Assembly (NCBI GenBank): GCA_947311845.1
Contig: CAMZMU010000096.1
Span: 20,250,288 to 20,314,287 of the forward strand
Source: Poa pratensis
Taxonomy: Eukaryota > Streptophyta > Magnoliopsida > Poales > Poaceae
Direction: 5' to 3'
Length of the DNA: 64,000 nt
Position 1 is the first letter of the stretch. Each line of letters begins with the position of its first letter. The notes beneath the pieces were generated by a model. It did no database searches and was not told the DNA's origin. It saw only the letters and a list, made by a program, of their open reading frames with translations. Positions 34,598 to 46,257 of this stretch are shown here, in pieces. The position numbers and the translations under genes were made by a program.

Positions 34598-34883
34598 ATG
34601 ACTCTGCCACCTTCCGCCTTTATCTCTGCCATGCTAGACTATTATGGGTTGCAGCCACATAAAATTGCGCCCAACAACATATTAGTACTAGCTGGCTTCC
34701 AGGATTTGTTTGACGGCTATCTAGGTATTAGTCCTAGCTTAGAGTTCTTCAAATATTGCTTCATTTGCCGCCGCCAAACTGTAGGCGGCCAGCTGGCAAC
34801 TTGCGGCAGTGAAACTTTCAACTGCCGGCAAGGTAGGGGTTGGTATCCAAAGATACCTTACATCGAATCTGTTAAAGGCTGGA

Positions 34884-36231
34884 TGATACGTCTCCAACGT
34901 ATCTATAATTTCTTATGATCCATGCTAATATTATACCAATTGTCACATGTTTTATATACACTTTATATCATATTATGACATTTATTGGACTAACATATTA
35001 ACAAGATGCCACAGTGCCAGTTTCTGCTTATTATGTCTGTGTATTGCAGAAAAGGCCCGAAAACCAAAGTGCTCAGAAAAATCCAGAAAAATTACAGAAA
35101 TTCTATTTCGCCAGAAGACCCACGGAGCCAGAAGAGCAAGTCCAGCGGAGGCCCACGGCCTCCTCACCATGCCGTCGCGCGGCCTGGAGGGGGGTGGCGC
35201 CGCCACGTGGTGAGGCCGCCTCGTGCACGCCCTCGCGTTGCCCTTTGGCCTATATATTGCTCCTGCCCCGAAAACCCTAGAAGAATCGACGATTTTCTCC
35301 AGAAGAGTTCCGTAGCTCCGCCGCCACCAAAAACCCTAATTCAGGGGCCAGAAGTCTCTGTTTCGACACCCTGCCGGGACGGGGAATTGCCCCCGGAGCC
35401 ATCTCCATTGACTCCACCGCCATCTTCATCGCCGTTGCTGCCTCCCATGATGAGGAGGGAGTAGTTCTCCCCCGAGGCTGAGGGCTCTACCGGTAGCTAT
35501 GTGGTTTACCTCTCTCTCCCATGGTGTGATCTTTATGTGATCATGAGCATTGCTAGTATCGCTGAATTCATATGTAATGTTTATGCTAATCAAGTGATTT
35601 TATCTAGTTTCCGGAGTCATTGTGACAACACGGTATCAAGGTGACAGTGTGGATACTTGTGTGTGACTCTATAAATAATTTAGATATTATCATGGCTTAT
35701 TCTTTGTGGAATTGTGTTGTTTGTTTACTCAGACTTTGAGGTGTGCTTTTGTAGCCCTACGCATAGTACTCTTGTTTCACCAAGAAGGAGAATAATCCCG
35801 AGTAGCACTTACTTGCGTTCAGTTGTGCCAAAATGTTGAGAGATGCCACTAGTGAAAGTATGATCCCTAGGCCTTGTTTCTAAGCATTGAAACACCGTTT
35901 ACAACAAGTTCTGCTACATGTTTGCTTGCTGCCATTTTTATTTCAGATTGCAATTACTACTTATAATCATCCATATTACTTGTATTTCACTATCTCTTCG
36001 CCAAACTAGTGCACCTATACATCTGACAATTGTATTAGGTGTGTTGGGGACACAAGAGACTTCTTGTATCTTAATTGCAAGGTTGCTTGAGAGGGATATA
36101 TTTGACCTCTACCTCCCTGAGTTCGATAAACCTTGGGTGATTCACTTAAGGGAAACTTGCTGCTGTTCTACAAACCTCTGCACTTGGAGGCCCAACACTG
36201 TCTACAAGAATAGAAGCGTGCGTAGACATCA
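34884..36231. mobile_element. Solo LTR, gypsy (1348 bp)
   Basis: Starts TGATACGTCTCC and ends GCGTGCGTAGACATCA, flanked by CTGGA (34879-34883, 36232-36236). No internal domain remains, so this is the product of LTR-LTR recombination. The start TGATACGTCTCCAACGTATC is typical of abundant Triticeae gypsy LTRs (Sabrina/Fatima/WHAM-like; exact family not assigned). A TATA-like gcctatatattgc sits at about 35249. It interrupts the antisense ORF of the outer element. Confidence 0.95.
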
Positions 36232-38242
36232 CTGGACCAGCTCCTTTTTCTATTGTAAAGATATCCCTGCGCCCAAGAAGGATGTAGGGATCCCGCCTTT
36301 TGTCAACTGTCCGCTTACATAAAAGGCTTGTTGGACCGAGAAGGCGGTGACAGTGCTGCCAGAGGATCTCCGCCTAGTTGCTAGGCGGATAGAGTTCCTG
36401 ACAAAGACGATGGATCCTCCGCTAATTGACGGAGTGGACACCGTTGTCTGCTGGCTATCAAGGCAGATGATGCCTCTGCGCTACTGCCCCTTGAAGATGT
36501 GTGAGTTCTCTGCCGACAAGGCGGAGACGTTCGGCGCAAGCAGCACTGTCGTTGGAGAGGTAGTGTTGTTGCACCGCTTGAGGCAGCTGATCCAGCCCAA
36601 CTTCTTGAAGACGGCCGTGGGTGTTGCCGTGTTCACGCATGACAATCCAGCCCCCGAGGTAAGTCGGAACTTTAACCATTTCCCTTTGTCGGGCTCCGTC
36701 TTTGTCAATGTTGGAGTAATGATTCTTTTTGTTTTCAGCTAGAGAGCTTGACGGATGCGGACTTGGCTAAAAACTACTACGAGCCTGGTGCCGGCAAGAG
36801 CAAGAAGCGCAAGGCTGGCGACACCACTTCTTCGACCATGGAGGCTGAGAAGAAGAAGAAGAAGTCCGTCATCCAGGTCGATGACGAAGACCAGAACATG
36901 GGGCCAGGTATGCCCCAGAAGAAGTAAGTTCCGGCTATATTGCTTGCTGGCTAGTCTTTCGTCATAAGTTTTGTTGTTTGCTAACATGTTTTCCCACACC
37001 CCTGTAGAGCGAAGGTTGGCGGGCTGAAGCTGCGCTCCAACTTGAAGGCCGCTGCCGGCAGAACTAAGCTGCCACGCCCTTCGCCTGCCACCGCGACCAC
37101 AACACCTGCCGGCCGCGTACCCGTGGTGCTTTGCCCGGGAACATATGCGGCGGATAATGCGGATCAGGCGCCTGAACGCCAACCTAGTGTTGCCGAAGCA
37201 GCACAGGAAAAGGCGGAAGACAAAAAGGACGCCACAAGCGTCTCCTCCCTCAAGACGGCTGAAGCTACGGCTAGTGATGCCGCCTGCTTTAGGGCCATGA
37301 AACAAGAGGTGGCTGATGAGATGGGGGAGAGCTTAGGCGGCTCTTCCAGCATGGGCCACTTTCCGCTTGGCGACGGGGTGAAGGATATCAGGTTGACGAT
37401 GAAGACCATGCGCGAGGGTACCTCAAGTTGGTACTCGCATATGGATAAACTTCACGTCCAGATGAACGATCAGATTGAGGTAAACTCTTTGTCTTATCCA
37501 TAGTCACAGCCCCTGAGCACTTTGGTGGCTAAAATTTATCTATTTTAGCCGGCTGAGTGGTCTTTGACTATGAAGTTTTACCTATCTGTGTTTTTGCCTT
37601 TTAGAAGGTTATTCTTTCGCAGAATATGGAGCTAATCAGTGCTCAATCTGAGAAGAATAAGGAGTGCCGCCTTCTAAAGAAGGCGGTGGAGGAAAAAGAC
37701 GCCAAGATTGCGGCCTTGGAGGAGGCGCGCAAAAAGGATGAAGGTGACAATTTCTTTGCCTTCTTCTCATCCGCCTTTTCTCCACTTATGCCGACTACAT
37801 TTTTAGCCGGCCTTTTCATACTGTGTAGAATTGCTAGACAATGCCCAAGATATTCTCAAGGGCTCCTCTGATCTGCAAGCTTTGATCAATGAAGCTGCAG
37901 ACTTGGCGAATGAGGTGATGGAGCTGAAGGCCAAACACAAGGAAGAATTGGAGCAGCGGGACTTGGCCCATGCGACTGAGATTAGCAAGTTGACGGGGCA
38001 GTTGGAGTCTCTGGGTAATACCCTTGCGGAGACCACTAAGAATGCTAAGGCCCAGCAGGATTCGCAAGCTACCGCCTTGAAGCTCGCCCAAGACGCCTTA
38101 GCTGGCCAAGAGGATGAACTCACTGCCCTCTATCATCACGTCCTTGGTAAGTTTGCTTCGCCATCTTTTTTTCCTTGTATTTTTTGCTTCTGTTTGTTGA
38201 CTGACTTCTGTCGTTTTTTCTCAGTGCCGGTTGGTTTTGGCG

Positions 38243-38293
38243 ACTATAAATCACTACGTGCTGGTAAGCTGGCCAAGAGGAACCTACGTGCTG
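38243..38293. repeat. Filler at deletion junction of outer Tat element
   Basis: Between antisense-ORF sequence and the truncated LTR lie pieces copied from both sides: ctataaatcacta (38244-38256) recurs in the LTR at 38294-38306, tacgtgctg (38255-38263) recurs at 38285-38293, and gctggccaagagga (38268-38281) recurs in the exon at 38101-38114. Confidence 0.85.
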
Positions 38294-38652
38294 CTATAAA
38301 TCACTATATGGCAATAGCCTTGATCAGGTTACAATGAGCGTATTGTGGTGTGCCCTAAAGGCTTCCCTGGTCCGGCTTATATAGGCGGTCGGACCTAGGG
38401 TTATAAGGAAACTACGTGCCCGGCAAGTATACAGAGTCCTAAACCTAGCCGGCAAGTCTGCCGCCTTCCACCTTGGACCTGGTGGCTTCGTGGGCTTCAG
38501 TCTTGGGCCTCCTGCTTGCCGGCATCCGCCTACCTTGTACGTCGGCTATCTGGGCCGCACGGCATGCAAAGCCTTCACCACCACTGTGGGCCACCCTGGA
38601 CTAGCCGGATTGATCCATGTTGGTGATACCCCTAGTTGGTATTCCCCCAACA
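38283..38652 (-). repeat. LTR of outer Tat element, truncated copy
   Basis: Corresponds to left-LTR positions from about 23163 to 23532; the first roughly 140 bp (plus-strand order) are missing together with the adjacent gag-pol region. Confidence 0.9.
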
Positions 38653-38657
38653 GAGAT

Positions 38658-39451
38658 GTAATGTGGTTGATCGGAAACAGATATAATGCCTTTCGAAAAG
38701 GACTAATGCGAGTAGGTTCCTACAATATAGGCAATGGACAGAGACGAAGTTCTAGAAGGACATTTGGTTAGGAGACACGTCATTGTCAAATCAATATTCA
38801 TCTTTATATAATATTGTCCAAAAAAAACAAGTTGGCCTATGTTCTTGAAGCCGATTCTCTAGATAACATTTCTTTTAGAAGGTCTCTAAACAGATGAATG
38901 GAGATACACGATTCTTTCGCAAATAAATGTATCTGGAAAATGAAAGTGGCATAAAAATTAAGAAATTCATGTGATTTTCATCGGAAAGTTCTTTTAACCA
39001 AAGACTAAAGCACACCGCTTGAGCCAGTCGAGCATCATCTTCTGTTGAACGTGAGGCGGCGCCAAGACTACGAACACAGAACAACATCGGAAACGTCCGG
39101 ACCACAAGCAGCACCCAAGCGTCTGACGGATCGACGATAAACATAATCTCACTAGATAACCGGAATACATGCGAAGCGACATTGGAGATGCCTCCAAGAA
39201 AGAAAATGGCCTCCGAAGACGTCATTGACGCTGCAAAGGCCAAGGCACTGCACAACTTTCGCCGGCGCCCAGTCCACCATGTATAATAACCCGACAGTAA
39301 TGTTTTCTGTGTCGGTTATACAAAACTGATTCCCATACCTAATGTACCTTAGATGGTCGATAAACCGTGACTCAGGACAGTCGGTTGTCTGTTTATTACT
39401 GCCGCGGTACACTAGTTGTTTGCGGATTTTACAGCTGGAATCAATTCCAAT
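38658..39451. other. Intergenic, nothing recognised
   Basis: Short ORFs only, no motif. It is the continuation of the sequence left of 23019 before the Tat insertion. Confidence 0.4.
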
Positions 39452-39612
39452 CAGAGTTTTAAATAGCCGGCTATAGCAGCTATAGCCTTTTGAGCATCTT
39501 GGGGTTAAATAAATTCATGTACAATTTCTGTTTATAGGCCCATTTAGCCCGGGCTATAGCCCCGGTTTAAGGGTCGGGGTTATTGTTTTATAGCCGGCTA
39601 TTTAAAACATTG
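39452..39612. mobile_element. hAT-type MITE (161 bp)
   Basis: Flanked by the 8-bp duplication ATTCCAAT (39444-39451, 39613-39620). TIRs read CAGAGTTTTAAATAGCCGGC and, inverted on the right, CAATGTTTTAAATAGCCGGC. An 8-bp target site and CA..TG ends fit hAT. The interior has further palindromic repeats of tatagcc. Confidence 0.85.
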
Positions 39613-39620
39613 ATTCCAAT

Positions 39621-40345
39621 ACCACGTTTGTACTGGTGTTTGACCAAATGGTCATGTTTCTTAGTTTCAAAACGTTATCCTCGTAACTTTACTTATCTTA
39701 ATTATCATCACTTACGCATGCAAGTTAGCGTGATGGCTATGTTTGCGGCAAATATGCCACGAAGGCATGATGCACACAATTCGTGTCATTTCTTTGATTA
39801 CGAGTTCCCTGGCTGCTACTTTTTGCACTGTGATGAACCAATGATGCCATCATCTGGCGTACTTTTGTTCATCTCCAACGCCACACGAAACGCAGACCTC
39901 TTTGATTACAGTTTCCCGCGGGAAAAGAGCCTGAATATCACACGCCATTAAAAGATAGTTTTGTGTCCGTATGGTCCATGGATATTTCTCGCATGCAACT
40001 CTGACGCAACAACGACCTTAACGTAAATATCTATCTGAAGATGAGAGAGGCACAGGACTGTGAAAAATTTCAGACGACACTGTGCTGAAGATCACTGAAG
40101 ATGGTAACTGCAAAGAGGTGAACGCACGACTTGTCAAAAAGTGCTTGTTATGAAGCAAGTACGACGACTTTTGCAGGGAGAGCCCAAAGCAACCCTGAAA
40201 TGCATGCGCCCGAGACACAAGAATCAACTGCCAGAGCAAAGGGGCGCAATCGATTTCTCCCTGCAGATATCAAAAGAAGATGCAGCGGGTACGGTGCGAG
40301 ATGAAATCTAGCACGACTCAAATCCTTTCGTCGTCATCGTGGAAG
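39621..40345. other. Intergenic, nothing recognised
   Basis: Small ORFs without motifs (for example 39583-39951); no repeat boundary was seen. Confidence 0.4.
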
Positions 40346-40461
40346 GACTTCTTTTTTGAAAAGGAGGTTGAAATTCTCAATCTCAAACCTAACAAAATGA
40401 ATAGACTTCTTTTTTGAAAAGGAGGTTGAAATTCTCAATCTCAAACCTAACAAAATGAATA
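40346..40461. repeat. Perfect 58-bp tandem duplication
   Basis: 40346-40403 and 40404-40461 are identical (gacttcttttttgaaaagga...caaaatgaata). Perfect identity suggests a very recent event or an assembly artefact. Confidence 0.95.
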
Positions 40462-40499
40462 CATAGATCAAACTAAAGCCATTTGTTATTTTTGTTGTG

Positions 40500-40789
40500 A
40501 TCCAAATTCATATAAAAATAAAGATAACTTTGGACGGAGCGAATCGAGATCGGTCGCCGGCAGGCTTGGGCCGAGTCGGACTACAACCGATTTAGGGTTT
40601 TCACCGTTTATATACCTCTTGTAGGATAAGTTATAAGTTGTAAATCACCTGTGTTTGTAACCTCACCCGATCATAGTAAAGATTTGCTGGCTAATGCCCG
40701 TGGTTTTTCTCTTTCATTGTTTGAAGGGTTTTCCACGTTAAATCGTGTGTCCTTGTTGTGTTGATCTTGTTCATCGTTTATAACACCGT
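40500..40789 (+). mobile_element. Possible LTR remnant
   Basis: TATA-like gtttatatacc at about 40608 and a terminus ...cgtttataaca (40789) resemble Triticeae LTR 3' halves; no PBS or partner was seen. Weak call. Confidence 0.3.
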
Positions 40790-41619
40790 CTACCCAATGA
40801 CCTTGATGATGGGTGGCCCATGATCCACGTGGGCATGTGTCCTGACTTCACAACTACACCCACCATCAAAATCCCGAGGTCTAATCAAGCCACTCTACGG
40901 CGAGTCGGGAGCACAAACCGGTTCGACAAACTCTTAAAACGCATCACATGTATACACTTTAGAAGCAGCTGCCGTCGTCTTCCGCTGACCCATTTTCATG
41001 AGAAGGACGCATTGACCTTGTCAAGACGTTGCTGCCTTGTGCGCGTCTATCAACATGCGTCCATCGCCAAGACCCCTTTGGGCCATGTCGCCGAGATCCA
41101 CCAACGTCGACGTGGTAGATGCCACACCGATCCACCTTCTGATGCTCCAGCAAGCACCAATCTGAATACGAGGCCCCAAGAGGGAGAATGGAACCATAGC
41201 GCCGCCATCGTCTAATCGGCAAACCTAGATCTAGGGTTTTCCCGGAGCAACCCTAAAGAAGAGACGACGCCTAGAATGATCTTCCACAAGGTTGCGGCAC
41301 CGCCGTCGTCCACCATGAACAAAGTCCGGTTTTCATCTATAGCCGCAACTCGCCAAACTCATAACCCACTAGATCTCGAGCTTCCTAACACCGTGGACCG
41401 CCCCATGGGAGGATAACCAAGGTCTGCCACCACTCGCTTGACCCGTGACCGCACCGCATGCCATGGCGATTTCCAACCGTGCTCTGACGACCGCCGAAAT
41501 CCACCGCCCAGGACAACCGATGCTGCTGCAAGAAGCTGCCTCGCCGCCGCCATCAGTCGCGTGGGAGGGGAGGAGGGGGCGGCAGAGCACTAGGGTTTAG
41601 GGGCTTGTCTTGTCCCGTG

Positions 41620-42075
41620 AGATGCAGCTTGAGTGACTTTGTAGTTCAAAGTCGAGCCGTGACTTTGGAGGCATCTCAGCTCTCCAAAGGAAATCCAACG
41701 GACATAAATAGATCTATTTAGCAAACTCAAAATTTAAATTGCTCAGAAAAATTTGAAAAAATTACAGTAATTCTTATATGTGGCATTATACATTCTAGAA
41801 AAGTTTATTCAGATTCAGAAATTCGAAAATAAGGTTTTGTTCAAAATTTGGTGTGAAACTTAAAATGAGGTTTATTCATAAACCGTATGTCCGAATTCTA
41901 CAAAACTTTCTCAGAATGTATAATTAAACAAATAAGAATTAGTGGAATTTTTTCAAATTTTTCTGTGCGCTTTTAATTTTGTGTTTGGGTGATGCATCTA
42001 ATTGTGTCTGTTGGATTTGCTTTGAAGGGCTGAGATGCCTCCAAAGTCACAGCTAGATTTTGAGCTTCAATGACC
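41620..42075. mobile_element. Foldback element with about 190-bp arms
   Basis: The left arm (about 41632-41830) and right arm (about 41880-42075) are imperfect inverses, for example gtgactttggaggcatctcag against ctgagatgcctccaaagtcac. The 9-mer TGTCCCGTG occurs on both sides (41611-41619, 42076-42084), which fits a Mutator-type target, although on the left 12-13 extra bases lie between it and the visible arm. Confidence 0.75.
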
Positions 42076-42084
42076 TGTCCCGTG

Positions 42085-43140
42085 CACCCTGTGTGGACAG
42101 CAACGCGTGGTAGTCTCCCTCACACTGCAAAAAAAAAAAAGATTGAACAGGCAGCAATTTTTTAAGACGGCCATCGTGGGAAGGACTAAAACGTAGCACG
42201 ACACAACCGGAGCACAGCCCGAGCAAGCACGAAATCCAACTCTTTTCGGCATGCATCGCACGCACGAAGCCCGTCGGCCGTCGCTTCGTCCTGCCCGACG
42301 ACAACGACGAGACGCCATTGTTGCCGGAGTTGCTGGCACACCGTGATAGTAAAGCTTCGATAGCGCTGGGCTTCCTTCGTTTTGACGGATGGCCACGAGG
42401 TCACCTGAGAGAAAATACCGTACGTCCGATCCACCACGTGAGGCGCATCCGTTTCGACCCGGCCCCGCCATACCCTGACGTGGCAAGATCTAAGGCAATG
42501 TCCCGGTCGCCGTCGGGCATCAGGTGGTGGCGCCCATGGCAGCTTTCCGGTTACGCCGTTGAGCAGCGCGGGGTCGAAGTCGCACTCGCCCAACACGTGG
42601 TACGCCACTGAGGCGCCGGCGGCGACAGCGACGGGCTACCTGTCGCCGACCGTGTACGCGCGTACGCTTCCCACGGTCCGGAATCGGGCAAAGATCCGGG
42701 TTGACTCCGCGCGGCCGGCGGTGTCGCCGCGCTAGCTGCTCCTCGACGACGCCGTACGTACGTCGGCTCGACCGGCTAGCTCGAGCGTGCGCTGGGTGGT
42801 AGCTCGCGCGTGGAGGCGTGGCGACCCGGTGCTCGCCGGACGAGAAAGCGTCGTGGGACATCACCTTCTTTTTGAAACACTTGCGCCCTTTGCTGGCAAC
42901 CGGATAGTGTCCAATATTTTTCTGGTTGAATCATCGCCTTCTTTTTATTGTTTATTATTGGATTTTGCATGGCCTCGTTGGATCGTGGATATACAAGGAG
43001 GTTTTGACTTCGGGATACTTTGTTCGTCTGGCCGGCGCATCCCTCCATTACAGAGAAAAAGGCCGCATATGCAAGCGCCACCATCTTGGTGCAACTCCGA
43101 GCATTTTAATGGAAGCGTGAGCAGACATGGCAAGCAAGTT
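42085..43140 (-). pseudogene. GC-rich block, possible gene relic
   Basis: The minus strand has a fairly protein-like frame at 42608-42186 (VAYHVLGECDFDPALLNG, then frame loss) with GC-rich codon use between AT-rich flanks. No start, intron or family is recognised and frames break every 100-200 bp. It could be a decayed gene or a captured fragment. Confidence 0.25.
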
Positions 43141-43992
43141 TTTTACTGCATGTAGAAACCGCAAGACCTCTCATCGTCCAAGCCACGGATGATTGGCATT
43201 GCCGTAACGCGACCGACCGTTCGCTTCTAGAAGACCAGAGCCAAGACGTCAGAGAAGAATCCAAAATCAGAAGCTTTATAATGTGAGCATGCGTCACTAG
43301 AACGTTTCTTTCATCACCTCGGCACGTAAACGAAAAGGCTGGCCTCCGCTCCTTTTTCCAGCCATTTTCGCGGAAGGAAGTTTCACGAATAATGGACCAA
43401 GTTAAATTATCCATATGAACCGAGAAGAATGGAGCACGAACTACAATAGTTTCCTCGATCGGCAACCTAGGCTGGCTGCGTCTATGTGAAAAAGAAACGG
43501 TGTGCCAATTCAAGATCTTGGGAATATTTGGATACAACTCGTAGGGAGACAAGACAGCCACAACACCTAACCATGGACTTCTTCAGTTTTTTTGTAAGAA
43601 ATGTAGGACTTCTTCAGGTTTGTTTAGCAGATAGAGCGTGTGGCCTCCATGATTCAACTTGTCGTTTTAGCAATGGACAAGATGTCTTCTTGTCGACATG
43701 TCTTCCTATGGTTTGATTCTGTCCAGGGTGGTTTAGATATGGTTTGTTCATGCAGCTACAGACAATGCAATTTTGTACTATAACACACGAACAGCTGATT
43801 TAAGTTTCTTAATTGCCTCGGACAGGCGGATGATGTTCCCTCAAGCAACCAACTGGATCAGGTTGTACAGACGGAAGTCAGTGTTGTACGGACGGACGTT
43901 GGTACGCGCTTTTGGCTCAAGCCCACGGGGAAGGAACCAGGCTATCTATAGGAATCCAGTTCATTTGTCCTTCTAGTACTAGGATTATGCAG
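43141..43992. other. 5' flank of kinase gene 2, duplicated block
   Basis: No gene was recognised. It contains phrases collinear with 11560-12400 upstream of kinase gene 1. Confidence 0.45.
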
Positions 43993-43997
43993 AAAAC

Positions 43998-44275
43998 TGT
44001 TAAATATAAAGCCTAGCCGTTCTCATCAGTTCGGATTTTTGAGATAATTGGCTACTGTATCAATTCAATATGGTATCAGAGCCAGGTGGTCTCAAGTTCA
44101 AGCCCCGGCTAACGCACTATTTAACTATAAAAATAGTTGCAGCTTCCCATCTATCCCACGTCTAAGGTCTTCCGATTGTCCAGCCTAGACATAAGAGGGG
44201 GTGTTAAATATAAAGTCTAGTCCTTCCCATCAGTTCGGACTTTTTAGAATAATTGACTAGTGCATCAATTCAATA
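43998..44275 (+). mobile_element. Miniature LTR element (TRIM/SMART-type, 278 bp)
   Basis: Two direct LTRs of 73-74 bp (43998-44070, 44202-44275), both starting TGTTAAATATAAAG and ending TCAATTCAATA. The left one is followed at once by TGGTATCAGAGC (44071-44082), the primer site complementary to initiator tRNA-Met. The right one is preceded by the purine tract aagaggggg. Target duplication AAAAC (43993-43997, 44276-44280). The internal 131 bp has no ORF, so it must move in trans. Confidence 0.95.
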
Positions 44276-44660
44276 AAAACTAGCTTGAAACCCTAAAAAG
44301 TTACCCCCATAGCTAGCTAGGTTCTACTATCAACTAGGGCACTGGGGACCACTCATACACTCAGTAAGCTGAGAACAGGAACGATCGAGATTACTTGTGA
44401 AACTATTCTGATGGTAACACTCCGTCCTCTGTTTCGTACCCCGATGGCGTTATCCTACGAAATTAGGTTCTCTCAGTCTAACAGTCTCGTTGTAAAGCAA
44501 GCCACCTCGGTTAATCTACATACACTAATCCCCACCATCCCAACTTGCACGACGTCACATTGCGATAATTATTTCGCGCACCATGTGATGCACGTAAAGG
44601 AGTAATTATTAGGCATAAAGGATATATGCACTTCAACCGTTATGAAGCAGAACCAGCAAA

Positions 44661-45500
44661 AAGCAACACTGGTAGTTTTTTTATAGAGATACTTAAATGC
44701 TTGTTGGTGAAAAAGGCATGTCAATATCCTGAAAGAATGCATTTTTTTGCTCTTGTTTGTAATGTTTACATTTTTGCGGGCCTAGACAGTTATATCTACT
44801 CCCACCAAAACAAGCCAACGACCTTCTAGAACTAATCCACATCAGTTTTGTTAATTCTCATTTGAATAAGAATTAAGTTAGAACTCATTCAGAACAACAA
44901 ATTTGCGGCATGATTTGTATGGCCTGTGAGTTATGTGGTTTCGAACAGAGGTTTTCCCAGTTGCAGCTAAATATTTGTAGTTACATTACGGGTGCAACTG
45001 ACTTTTTTCTAGTTCCCCGCTGATTGCGACTGAATATTTTGTTTTTCATAGTAGAATTTTATTTCTTGAAGGCAACACTGTAGTTTTGTTAGAGGTACTT
45101 AAATGCTTGTTGGTGAAAAACACATGTCTATTTCTTGAAATAATGCATTTTTGTGTTCTTGTTTGAACCTTCTACGTTTTTTTGCTGGTCTACACAATTA
45201 TATCTGCTCGCACCAAAATAAGCGACATGCTTCATCAAGCTAGGGCTAATCCATATCAGTTTTGCTAATTCTCATTCGCATGGAAATTAAGTTAGAACTC
45301 ATTTAACTCCATAACCATCAGATTTGCATTGTGGTTCGTGTGGCCTGTGTGGCCTATGAATTGCATGCGGGTTTCAACTTTCAACTGAGATTTCTTTTCC
45401 AGTTGCAACTAAATATTTTTCTGTTACACTGTGGTTGCAACTGAATCTTATCACTATTGTTGCAACTGAACATTTCCCGGTTACACTGTGATTGCAACTG
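44661..45500. repeat. Two-copy tandem repeat, about 408-bp unit
   Basis: Copies 44661-45068 and 45069 to about 45500 share gcaacact...tagtttt, taaatgcttgttggtgaaaaa, taatcca.atcagttttg.taattctcatt and agttgca.ctaaatattt. The second copy ends in short reiterations of gttgcaactgaa. Confidence 0.85.
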
Positions 45501-46257
45501 ATTTTTTTTCTTCTAAATGTGGGTGATGTCACTCAAACGAGAAGCACACCAATTCTCATTGAATTACGCGGTAACTCGGACATAACCTACACAATCTGTA
45601 CCTACTAAAGCAAAAGTCCTTTTTCACTTGACTAACGTGAGAACTTATGCAGTGCTTTACTAATATGGAACTTACGATCCGTCAAAATGGATCTGTATTA
45701 TCCATTAATATGTATGTCATGCCTTGAATTTCACCTGTTTTTTTATATATAATAGTAACAACTCTAGTGTTCATCAAAAAGAAAATCTGCAGCACCCATA
45801 AAAATAAGCATGGTTGCTCGAAAAGGGTAAAAATAAGCTCGAGCAGTATCATGTCGGAATCAGAATCCCTAAAGCAGATGGAGCACGTACAAAAGGTAAA
45901 AGGCACCGTTAGCCTAGCCGATGAAATCCACGGCGACCGCCACACAAAACCACGTCGACTGGAAGAAAAAAAATTAACCTATGCATCCCTCAAAAACAAA
46001 ATCAACCTATGGAGTACAGGAGTCAGTCTAATCATCGTAACATGCGTTGGTGAATCCGCGTTTGATGCCAAGTAAGCGAAACCGCGGGTGTGAGTGACAT
46101 ACCCAGCACTCCCGTTCCCACAATTTTTCAGTCAACCGCATGAAACATAGCATAAACAATCGACGTCTCGCCTGTAGAGAACGAAAGTCATCTACTGTGG
46201 TTGGAGGGGTGAGCCGTTCGCGCCACCAACCGCCACTCTATCTTCCCCTGTTTGGGA

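Larger units (their letters stand above)
24140..38243 (+). pseudogene. Spliced antisense ORF of outer Tat element, doubly interrupted
   Basis: The reading frame runs from an ATG at 24140 or 24260 to 24594, is broken by the inner Tat element, and resumes exactly at 34603 (..LPPSAFISAMLDYYGLQPHK). It is broken again by the solo LTR at 34884 and resumes after 36236. One in-frame TAA occurs near 36321. Visible exons after that end at 36658, then 36739-36923, 37008-37479, 37605-37743 and 37829-38146, with a truncated last exon from 38225; all have GT-AG borders. The first part matches the putative gypsy-type transposon domain found in antisense ORFs of Tat elements; later exons are Lys-rich and coiled-coil. 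The function of such proteins is unknown. Confidence 0.75.
23024..38652 (-). mobile_element. Outer Tat-lineage gypsy retrotransposon, internally deleted
   Basis: The element starts TGTCGTCG (23024) and ends CCCCCAACA (38652) with the 5-bp target duplication GAGAT (23019-23023, 38653-38657). In element sense it reads on the minus strand: the polypurine tract is complementary to attagcccccgg (from 23532), next to the left LTR. Gag, protease, RT, RNase H and integrase are all missing. What remains is the element-sense 3' part: a plus-strand spliced antisense ORF (24140-38243), the PPT and the LTRs. It is interrupted by a complete Tat element (24595-34597) and a solo LTR (34884-36231). Confidence 0.9.

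Noticed and set aside
40790..41640. Possible minus-strand LINE 5' region (ends near ctagggttt)
   Set aside because: No A-tail, target duplication or coding motif could be found to support it.
44071..44110. tRNA-like string (TGGTATCAGAGC...GTTCAAGCCCC)
   Set aside because: It cannot fold into a full tRNA; it is the primer-binding site of the miniature LTR element.
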